Positions 16,066-24,690 of a DNA stretch of 36,313 nt are shown here, in pieces. This DNA is from Planctomycetaceae bacterium (GTDB taxonomy: Bacteria; Planctomycetota; Planctomycetia; Pirellulales; Pirellulaceae). The stretch's first letter is position 1. Each line of letters starts with the position of its first letter. The position numbers were made by a program, and so were the translations under genes. The notes under the pieces are model-generated. The model saw only the letters and a list, made by a program, of their open reading frames with translations. It had not been told where the DNA came from and ran no database searches. The DNA is taken from contig PAQH01000073.1 in the NCBI GenBank assembly GCA_002709225.1, positions 1 to 36,313 of the forward strand. Direction: 5' to 3'.

Positions 16066-17568
16066 TTACTCGTAGTTCCACTTCAAAATCCATGGATCCG
16101 CTGTGCGCTTCTGGAACCTGCGCAGGGATTGTTTCATCTCGGTCAGGATCGCGGCATGTTGCTTGCTGGCTGCCAGATTGGAGCCTTCGTGCGGATCGTT
16201 TTCCAGATCATACAGTTCAAACTCAGGGCGCTGAATGTAGCTGCCGACGGTCTTGGCACCATAGGGAGCTTGTTGCCCGAGTTGGAACTGGGCCTGCCAG
16301 GTCGGCGCGGCCCACAAGTCGGAGGCAAAGGGAAAGGGGAGTGGATAGGCCAGGTTCCAGATGAGTTTGAATTTTTTCCCGCGGACGACGCGCATCGGAT
16401 AGTACATGGTGATTTCGTGGAAGGTGTGAGAGGCGTAGACGCGGTCCCATTCGGGCGGTTGTTCACGCTCCAGAACCTCCAGAAAGGAGCGGCCGTGAAA
16501 AGTGCCCCGGGCGGTGGCCTTGGATTGCTGGCTACCAGCAGGGGCCTTTGGTAGGTGCGTCAGCAGGGCGGTCGGCAGAGCACCCGTCTGGCGGTTCAGC
16601 TGTCCGGCGAAGTCGAGAATGGTTGGCGTCAGGTCGACCCAGCTCACCATCGCCTGGGTTTGCACGCCGCGACGCTGGTTGTACGGATTCCGCACAACGC
16701 AGGGTGATCTCATACCGCCTTCATAGAGCGTAGTCTTGGCGCCCGGCATGGCGATGCCGTGATCCGAAATGTAGATAACGAGCGTATCGTTCCAATGTCC
16801 GTTCGCTTTGAGCAATTCCACCAGACGGCCCAGTCCCTGGTCAATTCGCGAAATCGACTGGTAGTATTGAGCGAGTTCAGCACGGCAGGTAGGTGTGTCG
16901 GGAAGAAAGCCAGGGACAATGACAGTGGCCGGATCGTAACGCATCTCCTGGACACCTGGGTATCCTTTGCTTTGTGGAGCGGGGTTCCCGAAGCGATTGG
17001 GTTGGTGTGCCAGTTCGGTCGCGGTGCCACCACCACGATGAGGATCGGACGTGCAAAAGTAGAGAAAGAAAGGCCGTTCGCTTTGTTGTTTGAGAAAGGT
17101 TTGACAACGGTTGGCCATTACTACGGGGCTACGAGTGGGGCCGGGGATGACCTCTTCAAACGCGTAGACCGACTCAGGCGCGACATGATACTTTCCGCAC
17201 CGCGCCGTACGGTAACCGGCTTTTGTCAGGTAAACCGGCAGACTGCCGATATTCGCAAAGCTGCTGAATTTGTGATAACGATGCTGGTGTCCGTAATGCC
17301 CGTTGGCATGATTGTGCAGACCGGTCAGAATCACCGAGCGACTGGCGGAACAGCTGGCGGTCGTGCAGAACGCGTTGTGAAAGAGAGTGCCATCACGTGC
17401 CAAGGCGTCCAAGTGGGGCGTTTGTATCACCGCGTTCCCGTAACAACCGGCATCCAGACCCTGGTCATCGGTTACGAACAGCACAATGTTGCGCGGCGCC
17501 GCGTGGGCTACCAGGGTAGTCCCCATCAGAGCGACCAAGAGGCCACGAGTCAGCCAGCAACGGACCAT
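16066..17568 (-). CDS. Secreted type I sulfatase
   Basis: A 500-residue arylsulfatase-superfamily enzyme with a signal peptide (residues 1-23, hydrophobic GLLVALMGTTLVAHA), so it acts outside the cytoplasm. Metal-binding D34-D35 lie in FVTDDQG, and the activation motif C73-S-A-S-R77 is the Cys type that is oxidised to formylglycine. A further metal site is likely in YISDHGIAMPGAK. These enzymes cleave sulfate esters from sulfated glycans or small molecules; planctomycetes encode many of them. The substrate is unknown, and no formylglycine-generating enzyme or glycoside hydrolase lies nearby. The start ATG at 17568 gives the signal peptide directly and is preceded by AAGGAGAAAA on the minus strand. 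Confidence 0.95.
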   Translation of the reverse strand: MVRCWLTRGLLVALMGTTLVAHAAPRNIVLFVTDDQGLDAGCYGNAVIQTPHLDALARDGTLFHNAFCTTASCSASRSVILTGLHNHANGHYGHQHRYHKFSSFANIGSLPVYLTKAGYRTARCGKYHVAPESVYAFEEVIPGPTRSPVVMANRCQTFLKQQSERPFFLYFCTSDPHRGGGTATELAHQPNRFGNPAPQSKGYPGVQEMRYDPATVIVPGFLPDTPTCRAELAQYYQSISRIDQGLGRLVELLKANGHWNDTLVIYISDHGIAMPGAKTTLYEGGMRSPCVVRNPYNQRRGVQTQAMVSWVDLTPTILDFAGQLNRQTGALPTALLTHLPKAPAGSQQSKATARGTFHGRSFLEVLEREQPPEWDRVYASHTFHEITMYYPMRVVRGKKFKLIWNLAYPLPFPFASDLWAAPTWQAQFQLGQQAPYGAKTVGSYIQRPEFELYDLENDPHEGSNLAASKQHAAILTEMKQSLRRFQKRTADPWILKWNYE

Positions 17569-17956
17569 AGTTTTCTCCTTGCCAAGGGGCGCCGGTAAAG
17601 GCGACGCGGTCTGTGGGAATCAAACGCGAGGCGGGCCGCCAGACACACGGGGAATGGCGGACACCGGACAGCGGGCCAGGTACTCTGTGGCTGGAAGGCT
17701 TTTCTGCTTCACCCTGCCGCTACCATACCAGCCTGGCCATCATACACTACGATGGTCTCGGCAGTGCCCTACGGTGTTGCGACCCTGCGGTCGGAGAGCG
17801 GCCGGGCGGTCCGCGGCGGGGCGATATCCGAGTGGCGTTCTGTGAGCTACAGTGAGTGGCCGGCTGTGGCGGTTTGACAGGGAATCGGCCACAATAACCG
17901 ACGCGATGGTGAAGTCCCTGGGGGACGCCCGTTTTTCATCAGAAAGCCAGGTCCTT
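17569..17956. other. Divergent intergenic region sulfatase/aldo-keto reductase
   Basis: This 388-base stretch separates two divergently transcribed genes and should hold both promoters. A perfect TTGACA is present on the plus strand at 17874-17879, but no good -10 is found 16-18 bases after it, so it is not listed as a promoter. No convincing small gene or RNA was found. Confidence 0.5.
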
Positions 17957-18949
17957 ATGCAATATCGAACGTTAGGTAACAGCGGTTTGTTGGTCTCGCC
18001 CATTTGCCTGGGGACGATGACATTTGGTGAGCCGGTTCCTGAGTCCGCGGCGATTGAACTCGTCCATGGCGCGCTTGACCTGGGAATTAACTTTATCGAC
18101 ACGGCGAACGTCTACGAAGGGTATCAGCGCGTCTTGGGAAGTGCCGGTGGTGTGGCGGAGGAGATCACTGGAAAGGCCTTACGGGATCGCCGCGATGGAG
18201 TTGTGTTGGCGACGAAAGTGGGTGCTCCGGTGGGACCGGGTCCACAGGATCGTGGGTTGTCGAAAACACACATCTTGCATCAGTTGGAGCGTAGCCTGCG
18301 CTTACTGCAGACGGATTACATCGATCTCTACATTATCCACTGGCCTGACAAACACACGCCGCTGGAGACGACCCTGGAGGCGATGGACGTGGCGGTTCGC
18401 CAGGGGAAAGTACGCTATTTTGGCGCTTCGAATCACGATGCGGGACAGCTGTGTGAGTTGCTCTGGTTAGCCGATCGATCGGGTGGTCCCCGGGTAGTTT
18501 CTTCCCAGATTCCCTACAGTTTGCTACGTCGTGAACTCCACTACGATTTGGAGTTCTGCGCGCGGCATGCGATTGGAGTGACACCCTATCAGTCACTGCA
18601 GGGTGGTTTGCTGACCGGGAAATATCGCCGGGATGCGGAGCCACCCGCTGACTCGCGGGCGGCGGAAAAACCGCAGTGGGTCTGGGATCGTGACGCCGCG
18701 TTATACGATCAGCTGGAAGTGCTGGAAGGCCTGGCTCGTGAAGCTGATATTCCGATGGTTCAATATACGTTGGCCTGGACTTTGGCGCAGCCGGCGATGA
18801 GTTCGTTGGTGGTGGGTGCCAAGCGATTGGAACAGGTTGCCCAGGCGGTCGGCACGCTTGAAGTCACCATTCCGGCGGACCACTTCACACGCGTTGATCA
18901 GACTTGTCCACTTCCTTGGAAGCAGGCGGATCCCATCCGTAGCGAATAA
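17957..18949 (+). CDS. Aldo/keto reductase
   Basis: A 330-residue soluble NADPH-dependent oxidoreductase with a TIM-barrel fold. The catalytic tetrad is visible as D48 and Y53 (FIDTANVYEG), K87 (LATKVG) and H128 (YIIHWPD). The C-terminal half has the cofactor-binding pattern with SSLVVGAKRLEQVAQ. It resembles the family containing the YajO/Tas-like and plant potassium-channel-beta-like enzymes; the physiological carbonyl substrate is unknown. The ATG at 17957 starts the canonical MQYRTLGNSGLLVSPICLG; the open frame upstream to 17852 is not conserved-looking. It is likely a single-gene transcript. Confidence 0.93.
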   Translation: MQYRTLGNSGLLVSPICLGTMTFGEPVPESAAIELVHGALDLGINFIDTANVYEGYQRVLGSAGGVAEEITGKALRDRRDGVVLATKVGAPVGPGPQDRGLSKTHILHQLERSLRLLQTDYIDLYIIHWPDKHTPLETTLEAMDVAVRQGKVRYFGASNHDAGQLCELLWLADRSGGPRVVSSQIPYSLLRRELHYDLEFCARHAIGVTPYQSLQGGLLTGKYRRDAEPPADSRAAEKPQWVWDRDAALYDQLEVLEGLAREADIPMVQYTLAWTLAQPAMSSLVVGAKRLEQVAQAVGTLEVTIPADHFTRVDQTCPLPWKQADPIRSE

Positions 18950-19062
18950 TAAGCGGATTTCATCGGCGTTGAATAAATAACAGTACATCTTGATTTTCAC
19001 CCGCTGCCTTAGGTGACGGGCATTGTGTTGCCGGCGGCAGGTTCCCTGTTGGAAGAATAATT

Positions 19063-22000
19063 ATGCGGATTTCAACCGGTGGTTGTTGGATCCAGGTCGC
19101 GCTCTGGGCAGGCCTGGTTTGTCAGATTGCGACGGTTTCCGAGACCGGCGCCGCGGCAGAAGGAGACGGTCAATGGAAACTGGAAGAAGTACCGGCCTCC
19201 TGGAAACGCCTGACCTCGGGACGCTACGTTTCCCAGGGTGGGTTTTCCTGGTTTCGTTGCCTGGTGGAGATTCCCGAGGATTGGGAAGGGACGTCGGCGG
19301 AACTCTTTGTCGAGGCCGTTGATGACGCCCGCGAAATTTACTTTAACGGACAGCGCGTGGGTAGCCTGGGAACGTTCCCACCCGAATACCGCAGCGGCTT
19401 GGGCCGCAGCGAACGATTTGCCTTGAAAGCGGGACTCGTGCTTTACGGGCAGGCGAACCTGGTGGCGATACGCATTCACCAGAACCAGAGCCGTGCTAAT
19501 TTCAACGTGGCGGCACCAGTCCTGTTTGTTGGCAAGAAGGCGATTCGTTTACAGGGAAAATGGGAGGCGACACCCGGCGACGACCTCGGCTGGGCACGTT
19601 TGTCCGAGCGTTCTCGAGTGGCCGCGGTAACGCGGTTTCGTCGTAGTGAAGATGCGCAAGTTGTCCTCGATTCGCTCAAACGTTTGAATCCCGAGGACCG
19701 TCCGCTGCCGCCGACCGAGTCGATGGGTCGCATGGACGTTCCCGACGACTTGGCGCTGGAACTTGCTGTGGGTGAACCGGCTGTCCGCCAACCATTGTCG
19801 ATGAAGTGGGATGCGCTGGGGCGGTTGTGGGTACTTCAGTATCTCCAGTACCCAGATCCCGCAGGTCTCAAGATGGTCAGCCGCGACAAGTACTTGCGCG
19901 CCGTCTACGATAAGGTCCCTCCTCCACCTCCGCACCATTATCCCGGCCGCGACAAAGTGACGATCCACGAGGATACCAATGGGGATGGTCATTACGATCA
20001 GCACAAGACGTTTGTGGAGGGTCTCAGCCTGGCGACGTCGTTTGCCATTGGACGCGGAGGGGTGTTCGTTTTGAATCCTCCGTACTTGCTGTTCTACCCG
20101 GACCGTGATCGAGATGATGTTCCCGACTCCGATCCGCAGGTTTTATTAGAAGGGTTTGGTCTGGAAGACTCCCACTCGATCGCCAATAGTCTCCAGTGGG
20201 GGCCCGATGGCTGGTTGTACGGTTGTCAGGGAAGTACCGTCAGTGCTGCGATTCGTAAATACGGTTCCCAGGATCCGCCGGTTCGCTCGCTGGGACAGTT
20301 GATCTGGCGTTACCACCCAGAGAGTCAGCGCTACGAGATCTTTGCCGAAGGTGGTGGCAATTCATTCGGGCTGGAGATCGATTCCAAGGGGCGCGCCTAC
20401 TCCGGCCACAACGGCGGGAACACGCGCGGATTCCACTACGTCCAAGGTGGCTACTTTCAGAAGGGATTTGGTAAGCATGGACAGCTATCGAACCCCTACA
20501 CGTTTGGTTACTTTCCCTGGATGACGCACCACGCCGTGCAGCGTTTTACGCACGTGTTCGTAATTTACGAAGGTGGCGCACTGCCGGCGAATTACCATGG
20601 CAAGTTGTTTGGAGTCGGCCCCTTGCAGGGCCATGTGGTGTATAGTCAGGTGGAACCGCAGGGGTCTTCCTATCAAACGCGTGACTTGGGGCACCCCTTG
20701 AAAAGCCGTGATCCCTGGTGTCGACCGGTCGATATCAAGGTGGGTCCCGACGGTGCGCTCTATGTGGCGGATCTCTACGAACAACGCATCGACCATGCGA
20801 GCCACTATCAGGGCCGCATTCATCGAGAGACGGGACGGATCTATCGATTACGTGGCAAAACAACCAGGCGGCTGACGCGTCCCGTAATCGCCTTACTCGA
20901 TTCCCAGGCTTTGGTCGGACTGCTTGCGGACGAGCATCCCAACAAATGGGTCCGGCAGACGGTACTTCGCGTATTGGCCGACCGGCGTGATCGTTCGATT
21001 GTGCCCCTGCTCATGGAGATCCTCGCTCAGCGCACAGGCCAGGCATCTCTCGATGCGCTCTGGGCACTACACCTCTCTGGTGGGTTGAACGGCCCCACCG
21101 CATTGGCACTGTTGGAGCATCAAAATCCGCATGTCCGCTTGTGGACAGTACGTCTGTTGGCCGATGACGGTCGGGTCACGACCGTAGAGGCGGCTCAATT
21201 AGAGAAACTGGCCGCGACGGAATCCCATGTCCAGGTGCGCAGCCAGCTGGCGTGTTCCGCCCGGCGACTGCCAGCATCACACGGTTTACCGATTGTCGCG
21301 CAGCTGGCTACCCGTAGCGCCGATGTCGACGACATTCATATCCCGTTACTGTTGTGGTGGGCCATTGAGGCACATGCCGAGTCCAGTCGCGATCAGGTGC
21401 TGCAACTTTTTCAGAATACGACATTCTGGCGGCAACCCCTCGTGGTAAAACATTTGCTGGAACGTGTTATGCGGCGTTACGCCCGCGCTGGAAAGCGAGC
21501 CGATTTGTTGGCCTGTGCGAAATTGCTCGGTTTTGCGCCCGACGGGGCCGCCGCGAAACAACTCTTGACCGCGTTGGAGACCGCGTTTCAAGGGAGATCG
21601 CTGGGAGCCTGGCCGTCAGAACTTGTCGATGCGGTGATTGATTCGGGTGGAGCATCGCTCGGTCTACGCCTGAGACAGAGAAATCCAACGGCGCTGCAGG
21701 AAGCGTTGAGCCGGATCGCGAGTTCCCAGACCCCGCTGGAGGAACGACGCGAACTGGTCACAATCCTCGGAGAGATCCGGCAACCTCAGGTCGAGTCCTT
21801 GCTACTGCAGTTGGTTGGCGGTACGAACGATCCGTCGTTGAAGATTACCGCCCTGACCGCCCTGCAGGCGTTTCAAGCACCGCAAATTGCTGAACGTGTG
21901 ATTGCCCTTTATCCCGACCTCAAGCCGGCTGTGCGGCCGGCAGCCCAATCTCTATTAAGTAGCCGCCGTGGCTGGGCACTGCAACTGCTCGCCGCTGTCG

Positions 22001-22593
22001 AAACCCAGCGGATCAAGGCTGACACCATTCCCGCGGCGATGGTACGCAAGATGATGTTGCATGAGGATGAGCAGCTGCGGGCGCTCGTCATCAAGCACTT
22101 TGGTAAGGTGCAGGGTGCGACGACTTCACAAATGCTGTCGGAGATCAAACGTCTGACTAAGGTAATCGGGACGGGTTCAGGAGTGCCGCATAACGGCAAG
22201 CAACTATACATGCAAAGTTGCGGTAAATGCCACAAGCTCTTCACTGTAGGCGGGGAGATTGGCCCCAATCTAACCTCGTTTCAGCGTCAAGATTTACAAC
22301 GCGTGCTCGTCAATGTGGTCAATCCCAGCCTGGAGATTCGCGAGGGGTATGAGAATTACCGAGTGATTACCGAGGATGGTCGCGTGTTGACCGGATTTGT
22401 TGTCGACCAGGATGACCAGCTGGTTGTTTTGCGGGGAGCGGATGGCCAAACCACGATTCTGCCCCGCGACACGATCGAAGAGCTTGCGGCCACCCGTCAG
22501 TCACTGATGCCGGAGGAACTTCTCAAACGTCTGAATGATCAGCAGGTCCGCGATCTGTTTGCATTTTTGCGGTCTTCGCAACCGGTTCCCTGA
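19063..22593 (+). CDS. Giant secreted PVC-type dehydrogenase/HEAT/cytochrome c fusion
   Basis: A 1,176-residue exported protein. Residues 1-34 look like a signal peptide. Residues about 40-165 form a beta-rich module (WFRCLVEIPEDWEG, AREIYFNGQRVG) like the sugar-binding jelly-roll domains of glycosidases. Residues about 222-600 match the planctomycete 'putative membrane-bound dehydrogenase' propeller, with LSMKWDALGRLWVLQYLQYP and an EF-hand-like DTNGDGHYDQHK. Helical HEAT-like repeats cover about 620-1010. A C-terminal cytochrome domain has a single heme site C1053-G-K-C1056-H1057, followed by the typical GGEIGPNLT. Such proteins are numerous in Planctomycetota and are thought to oxidise sugars or related compounds outside the cytoplasm, but their biochemistry is largely unproven. 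GGAAGA lies just before the ATG at 19063. Confidence 0.9.
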   Translation: MRISTGGCWIQVALWAGLVCQIATVSETGAAAEGDGQWKLEEVPASWKRLTSGRYVSQGGFSWFRCLVEIPEDWEGTSAELFVEAVDDAREIYFNGQRVGSLGTFPPEYRSGLGRSERFALKAGLVLYGQANLVAIRIHQNQSRANFNVAAPVLFVGKKAIRLQGKWEATPGDDLGWARLSERSRVAAVTRFRRSEDAQVVLDSLKRLNPEDRPLPPTESMGRMDVPDDLALELAVGEPAVRQPLSMKWDALGRLWVLQYLQYPDPAGLKMVSRDKYLRAVYDKVPPPPPHHYPGRDKVTIHEDTNGDGHYDQHKTFVEGLSLATSFAIGRGGVFVLNPPYLLFYPDRDRDDVPDSDPQVLLEGFGLEDSHSIANSLQWGPDGWLYGCQGSTVSAAIRKYGSQDPPVRSLGQLIWRYHPESQRYEIFAEGGGNSFGLEIDSKGRAYSGHNGGNTRGFHYVQGGYFQKGFGKHGQLSNPYTFGYFPWMTHHAVQRFTHVFVIYEGGALPANYHGKLFGVGPLQGHVVYSQVEPQGSSYQTRDLGHPLKSRDPWCRPVDIKVGPDGALYVADLYEQRIDHASHYQGRIHRETGRIYRLRGKTTRRLTRPVIALLDSQALVGLLADEHPNKWVRQTVLRVLADRRDRSIVPLLMEILAQRTGQASLDALWALHLSGGLNGPTALALLEHQNPHVRLWTVRLLADDGRVTTVEAAQLEKLAATESHVQVRSQLACSARRLPASHGLPIVAQLATRSADVDDIHIPLLLWWAIEAHAESSRDQVLQLFQNTTFWRQPLVVKHLLERVMRRYARAGKRADLLACAKLLGFAPDGAAAKQLLTALETAFQGRSLGAWPSELVDAVIDSGGASLGLRLRQRNPTALQEALSRIASSQTPLEERRELVTILGEIRQPQVESLLLQLVGGTNDPSLKITALTALQAFQAPQIAERVIALYPDLKPAVRPAAQSLLSSRRGWALQLLAAVETQRIKADTIPAAMVRKMMLHEDEQLRALVIKHFGKVQGATTSQMLSEIKRLTKVIGTGSGVPHNGKQLYMQSCGKCHKLFTVGGEIGPNLTSFQRQDLQRVLVNVVNPSLEIREGYENYRVITEDGRVLTGFVVDQDDQLVVLRGADGQTTILPRDTIEELAATRQSLMPEELLKRLNDQQVRDLFAFLRSSQPVP

Positions 22594-22618
22594 TCGTGGG
22601 CCTCCGGGCGGTTGCAAC

Positions 22619-23800
22619 TCAATCAGCCTTCAGGACCAGGCGGGTAATTTCCGGTGGGCAGTTCCAGCGGATCGGAAACAGCCCTGATATACCCCGGCTG
22701 ACGTGCAATAGGGTCGGTGGCTGAAAAAATGTGCCGCCAGCGTATTTCACACCTGATTGACTGGGGGCGATGACTGGACCCAATAGCGGAAAACGTATCT
22801 GCCCACCGTGGGTGTGCCCGGCAAGCATCAGGTCGAAGCCCTGTTGGCGGGCCCAGTTCACCTGATCAGGGGAGTGCGACAGCAGGATCGAGAAATCGGC
22901 ATCGGCCGGCGCCGGCATGCTTTCGGCCAAGGGGAACCACGGCCTTTCGTTTCCCGCCAGATAGATTGAGTGTTCATGAATTTGGAGCCGGTGTTGGCCG
23001 GCGCCGAGGTAGATCGCGCCTCCCCGAGTGAGCATTTGTTTCAGGGGCGTGACATTTCCAAGTCTGAGGTCGTGATTACCCAGTACAAAGAAACACCCAT
23101 AACGGCTTGTCAATCGGTTCAGGGTCGTGTCGATCCAGCTCAGGCACTCGGGACGATCTACCAGGTCACCCGTGATTGCTACCAGATCGGCAGACAATGC
23201 GTTTGTCTGATCAATAACTTGTTCAAAATAAGCCCGTGGGAGTTTTCCCTCGAAATGCAGATCGGAAAGATGTGCGATGGTCAGGCCGTCCAGGGCTCGC
23301 GGCAAGCGCGGCAAACGCAGTTGTTTTACGATTACTTCGAGATGGGTGAACTGATTTCCAGGGATACGCATGAACCAGGGCGGTTCTTCCGGGAACAGAG
23401 GAGATTGTTCTGCGGGGTCGGCCAAATCGATAGTGCGGGATTGCATCACGGTCTGCCTGCCGCGGTGTGGTGTGGTCGTTCGCTGAATGAGCCAGTGGCA
23501 GAGGATGTAAACGGCTGTCACTTGATAAACGAGGAGTAGTCCGCGGACGAGTATCGGGTGGCTGCTGGAGGACCAGGAGACCAGCCAGCTCGCTCCTGTC
23601 AGGTAGCAGTAGCCACACCAGCATGCCGGAAGTAGCAGCGTCGCCACAATGATTACTCGGCTCAACCCTCGTACGAGATGGTGTCGCTGAATGCGCCCGT
23701 GGACCTGATTGTAGGCCATTACCCACAAACCGAGGTGGCCGAGTGCGGCGCAGGCGGTTGCCGAGATCACGGCAGGCGATACGTCGAGCGGCAGCTCCAT
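22619..23800 (-). CDS. Membrane-anchored metallophosphoesterase
   Basis: A 393-residue protein. Its N-terminal part has about three hydrophobic helices (residues 11-30, 48-66, 83-103). After a linker comes a calcineurin-like phosphoesterase domain with the complete dinuclear metal site: D180-L-H182, GDLVD at 211-215, GNHD at 241-244, H309 in SHSPD, and GHTHGGQ at 328-334. The arrangement matches the YkuE/YaeI-like group, some of which act on lipid phosphates such as UDP-diacylglucosamine or on unknown membrane substrates. The catalytic side cannot be fixed from sequence. It converges on the dehydrogenase fusion with a 25-base gap. Confidence 0.92.
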   Translation of the reverse strand: MELPLDVSPAVISATACAALGHLGLWVMAYNQVHGRIQRHHLVRGLSRVIIVATLLLPACWCGYCYLTGASWLVSWSSSSHPILVRGLLLVYQVTAVYILCHWLIQRTTTPHRGRQTVMQSRTIDLADPAEQSPLFPEEPPWFMRIPGNQFTHLEVIVKQLRLPRLPRALDGLTIAHLSDLHFEGKLPRAYFEQVIDQTNALSADLVAITGDLVDRPECLSWIDTTLNRLTSRYGCFFVLGNHDLRLGNVTPLKQMLTRGGAIYLGAGQHRLQIHEHSIYLAGNERPWFPLAESMPAPADADFSILLSHSPDQVNWARQQGFDLMLAGHTHGGQIRFPLLGPVIAPSQSGVKYAGGTFFQPPTLLHVSRGISGLFPIRWNCPPEITRLVLKAD

Positions 23801-24020
23801 GGAAGTTAATCTACAGCAGTGGGATTCAAGTCGTTCAATGGACCACTGGGGTTGTGGGCGGTGCGTTACCGTACCAGTACTACCCCCGCTGTGTAAACGG
23901 AGAACGGGTCAAGGAATGGTGTTTACAGGATCCTGGGCGGGGCGTTACATCACTTGCGAACAGACGGAGAATGGACCCCCGGAACCGTTGCGGGCGTGGC
24001 TGAAATCCTCCGACCTGCGG

Positions 24021-24026
24021 TATACT
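24021..24026 (+). promoter_or_regulatory. Candidate -10 element upstream of the VOC gene
   Basis: TATACT matches the sigma-70 -10 at five of six positions, inside GGTATACTGTAC, about 175 bases before the start at 24202. No good -35 is visible. The resulting leader would contain the 16-base tandem repeat. Confidence 0.3.
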
Positions 24027-24094
24027 GTACCCTCTGATGGCCCACGGAATGGAGCCGATCGTGCCTTCATTGTCGATCAGGTACGTTTGCGGGT

Positions 24095-24126
24095 CGTTGG
24101 CGCGCGTTGTCGTTGGCGCGCGTTGT
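24095..24126. repeat. Perfect 2 x 16-base tandem repeat
   Basis: The unit CGTTGGCGCGCGTTGT occurs at 24095-24110 and again at 24111-24126 with no mismatch. It lies in the leader of the VOC gene, about 75 bases before the start codon. It is probably a replication-slippage duplication. Confidence 0.85.
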
Positions 24127-24201
24127 TGTGCGATGGGTCGCTGATTGGTGTAGTTGTCTGGGTTGTTGCTCGGAGTTTTGCAGGAAATTTGCGAGAACTT
24201 G

Positions 24202-24639
24202 ATGGCAGTTACAGGTTTTCATCACACCGGTGTGACGGTTCAGGATATGGACCGAATGATACGTTTCTATACCGAGGAACTGGGGCTTGAGGTGTTCCAC
24301 GATCTCCAGTCGGTTGCATCCGCTAAGGGCGATCACACGGGCATTCCCGGAGCGCGGCGTCGGCTGGTGTTTGTGGGTTTTCCTGGCGATCATCAGATCG
24401 AGCTTGTCCAATATTTGGATCCGCCCGCCAGGGAAGGCCATCTGGACCGCCACCAGCTTGGATCGTCGCACGTCTGCTTTCGCGTCGACGACCTGGAGGA
24501 GACCTGCGCGACACTACAGCAGCGAGGGGTTGCCTTGCTGACCGAGCCGTACTTTCGTGAAATCGATGGTCGCAGGGTGGGTGTGGTGTACGCGCAGGAC
24601 CCTGAAATGAACTGGATCGAGTTTATCGAAGGTTTGTAG
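24202..24639 (+). CDS. Glyoxalase/VOC-superfamily protein
   Basis: A 145-residue single VOC domain (two beta-alpha-beta-beta-beta units). The four metal ligands expected in glyoxalase/dioxygenase-type members are all seen: H8 (GFHHTG), E67 (QIELVQY), H90 (SSHVCF) and E140 (NWIEF), so it is probably an active metalloenzyme. Possible activities include methylmalonyl-CoA epimerase-like, glyoxalase I-like or ring-cleavage reactions; none can be chosen from sequence. The ATG at 24202 begins the VOC fold directly; the frame is open from 24154, but the extra 16 residues are not family-like. It lies 51 bases before rsgA on the same strand and may be co-transcribed with it. Confidence 0.88.
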   Translation: MAVTGFHHTGVTVQDMDRMIRFYTEELGLEVFHDLQSVASAKGDHTGIPGARRRLVFVGFPGDHQIELVQYLDPPAREGHLDRHQLGSSHVCFRVDDLEETCATLQQRGVALLTEPYFREIDGRRVGVVYAQDPEMNWIEFIEGL

Positions 24640-24690
24640 TTCCTCGAAGGTATGTTAGGCGCAGGTTTATGACGAGAGCGCGCAGGCACT

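Larger units (their letters stand above)
23801..24201. other. Divergent intergenic region metallophosphoesterase/VOC protein
   Basis: This 401-base stretch has no convincing gene. It holds a candidate -10 at 24021-24026 and a perfect 16-base tandem repeat at 24095-24126, both listed separately. Open frames running through it lack protein-like composition. Confidence 0.5.

Noticed and set aside
15860..16093. A 77-codon minus-strand frame between the sulfatase and the ligase
   Set aside because: It starts inside the sulfatase gene, contains the terminator-like hairpin and has Arg/Gln-rich low-information composition.
17874..17879. A perfect TTGACA upstream of the aldo/keto reductase
   Set aside because: No acceptable -10 at 16-18 bases; the nearest AT-rich stretch (ACAATAA) is only 11 bases away.
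22578..22615. Inverted repeat GCAACCG/CGGTTGC across the stop of the dehydrogenase fusion
   Set aside because: The 24-base loop and overlap with coding sequence make a functional terminator doubtful.
23799..24290. A 163-codon frame through the metallophosphoesterase/VOC gap
   Set aside because: It overlaps the VOC gene in another frame, has no domain-like features and crosses the tandem repeat.
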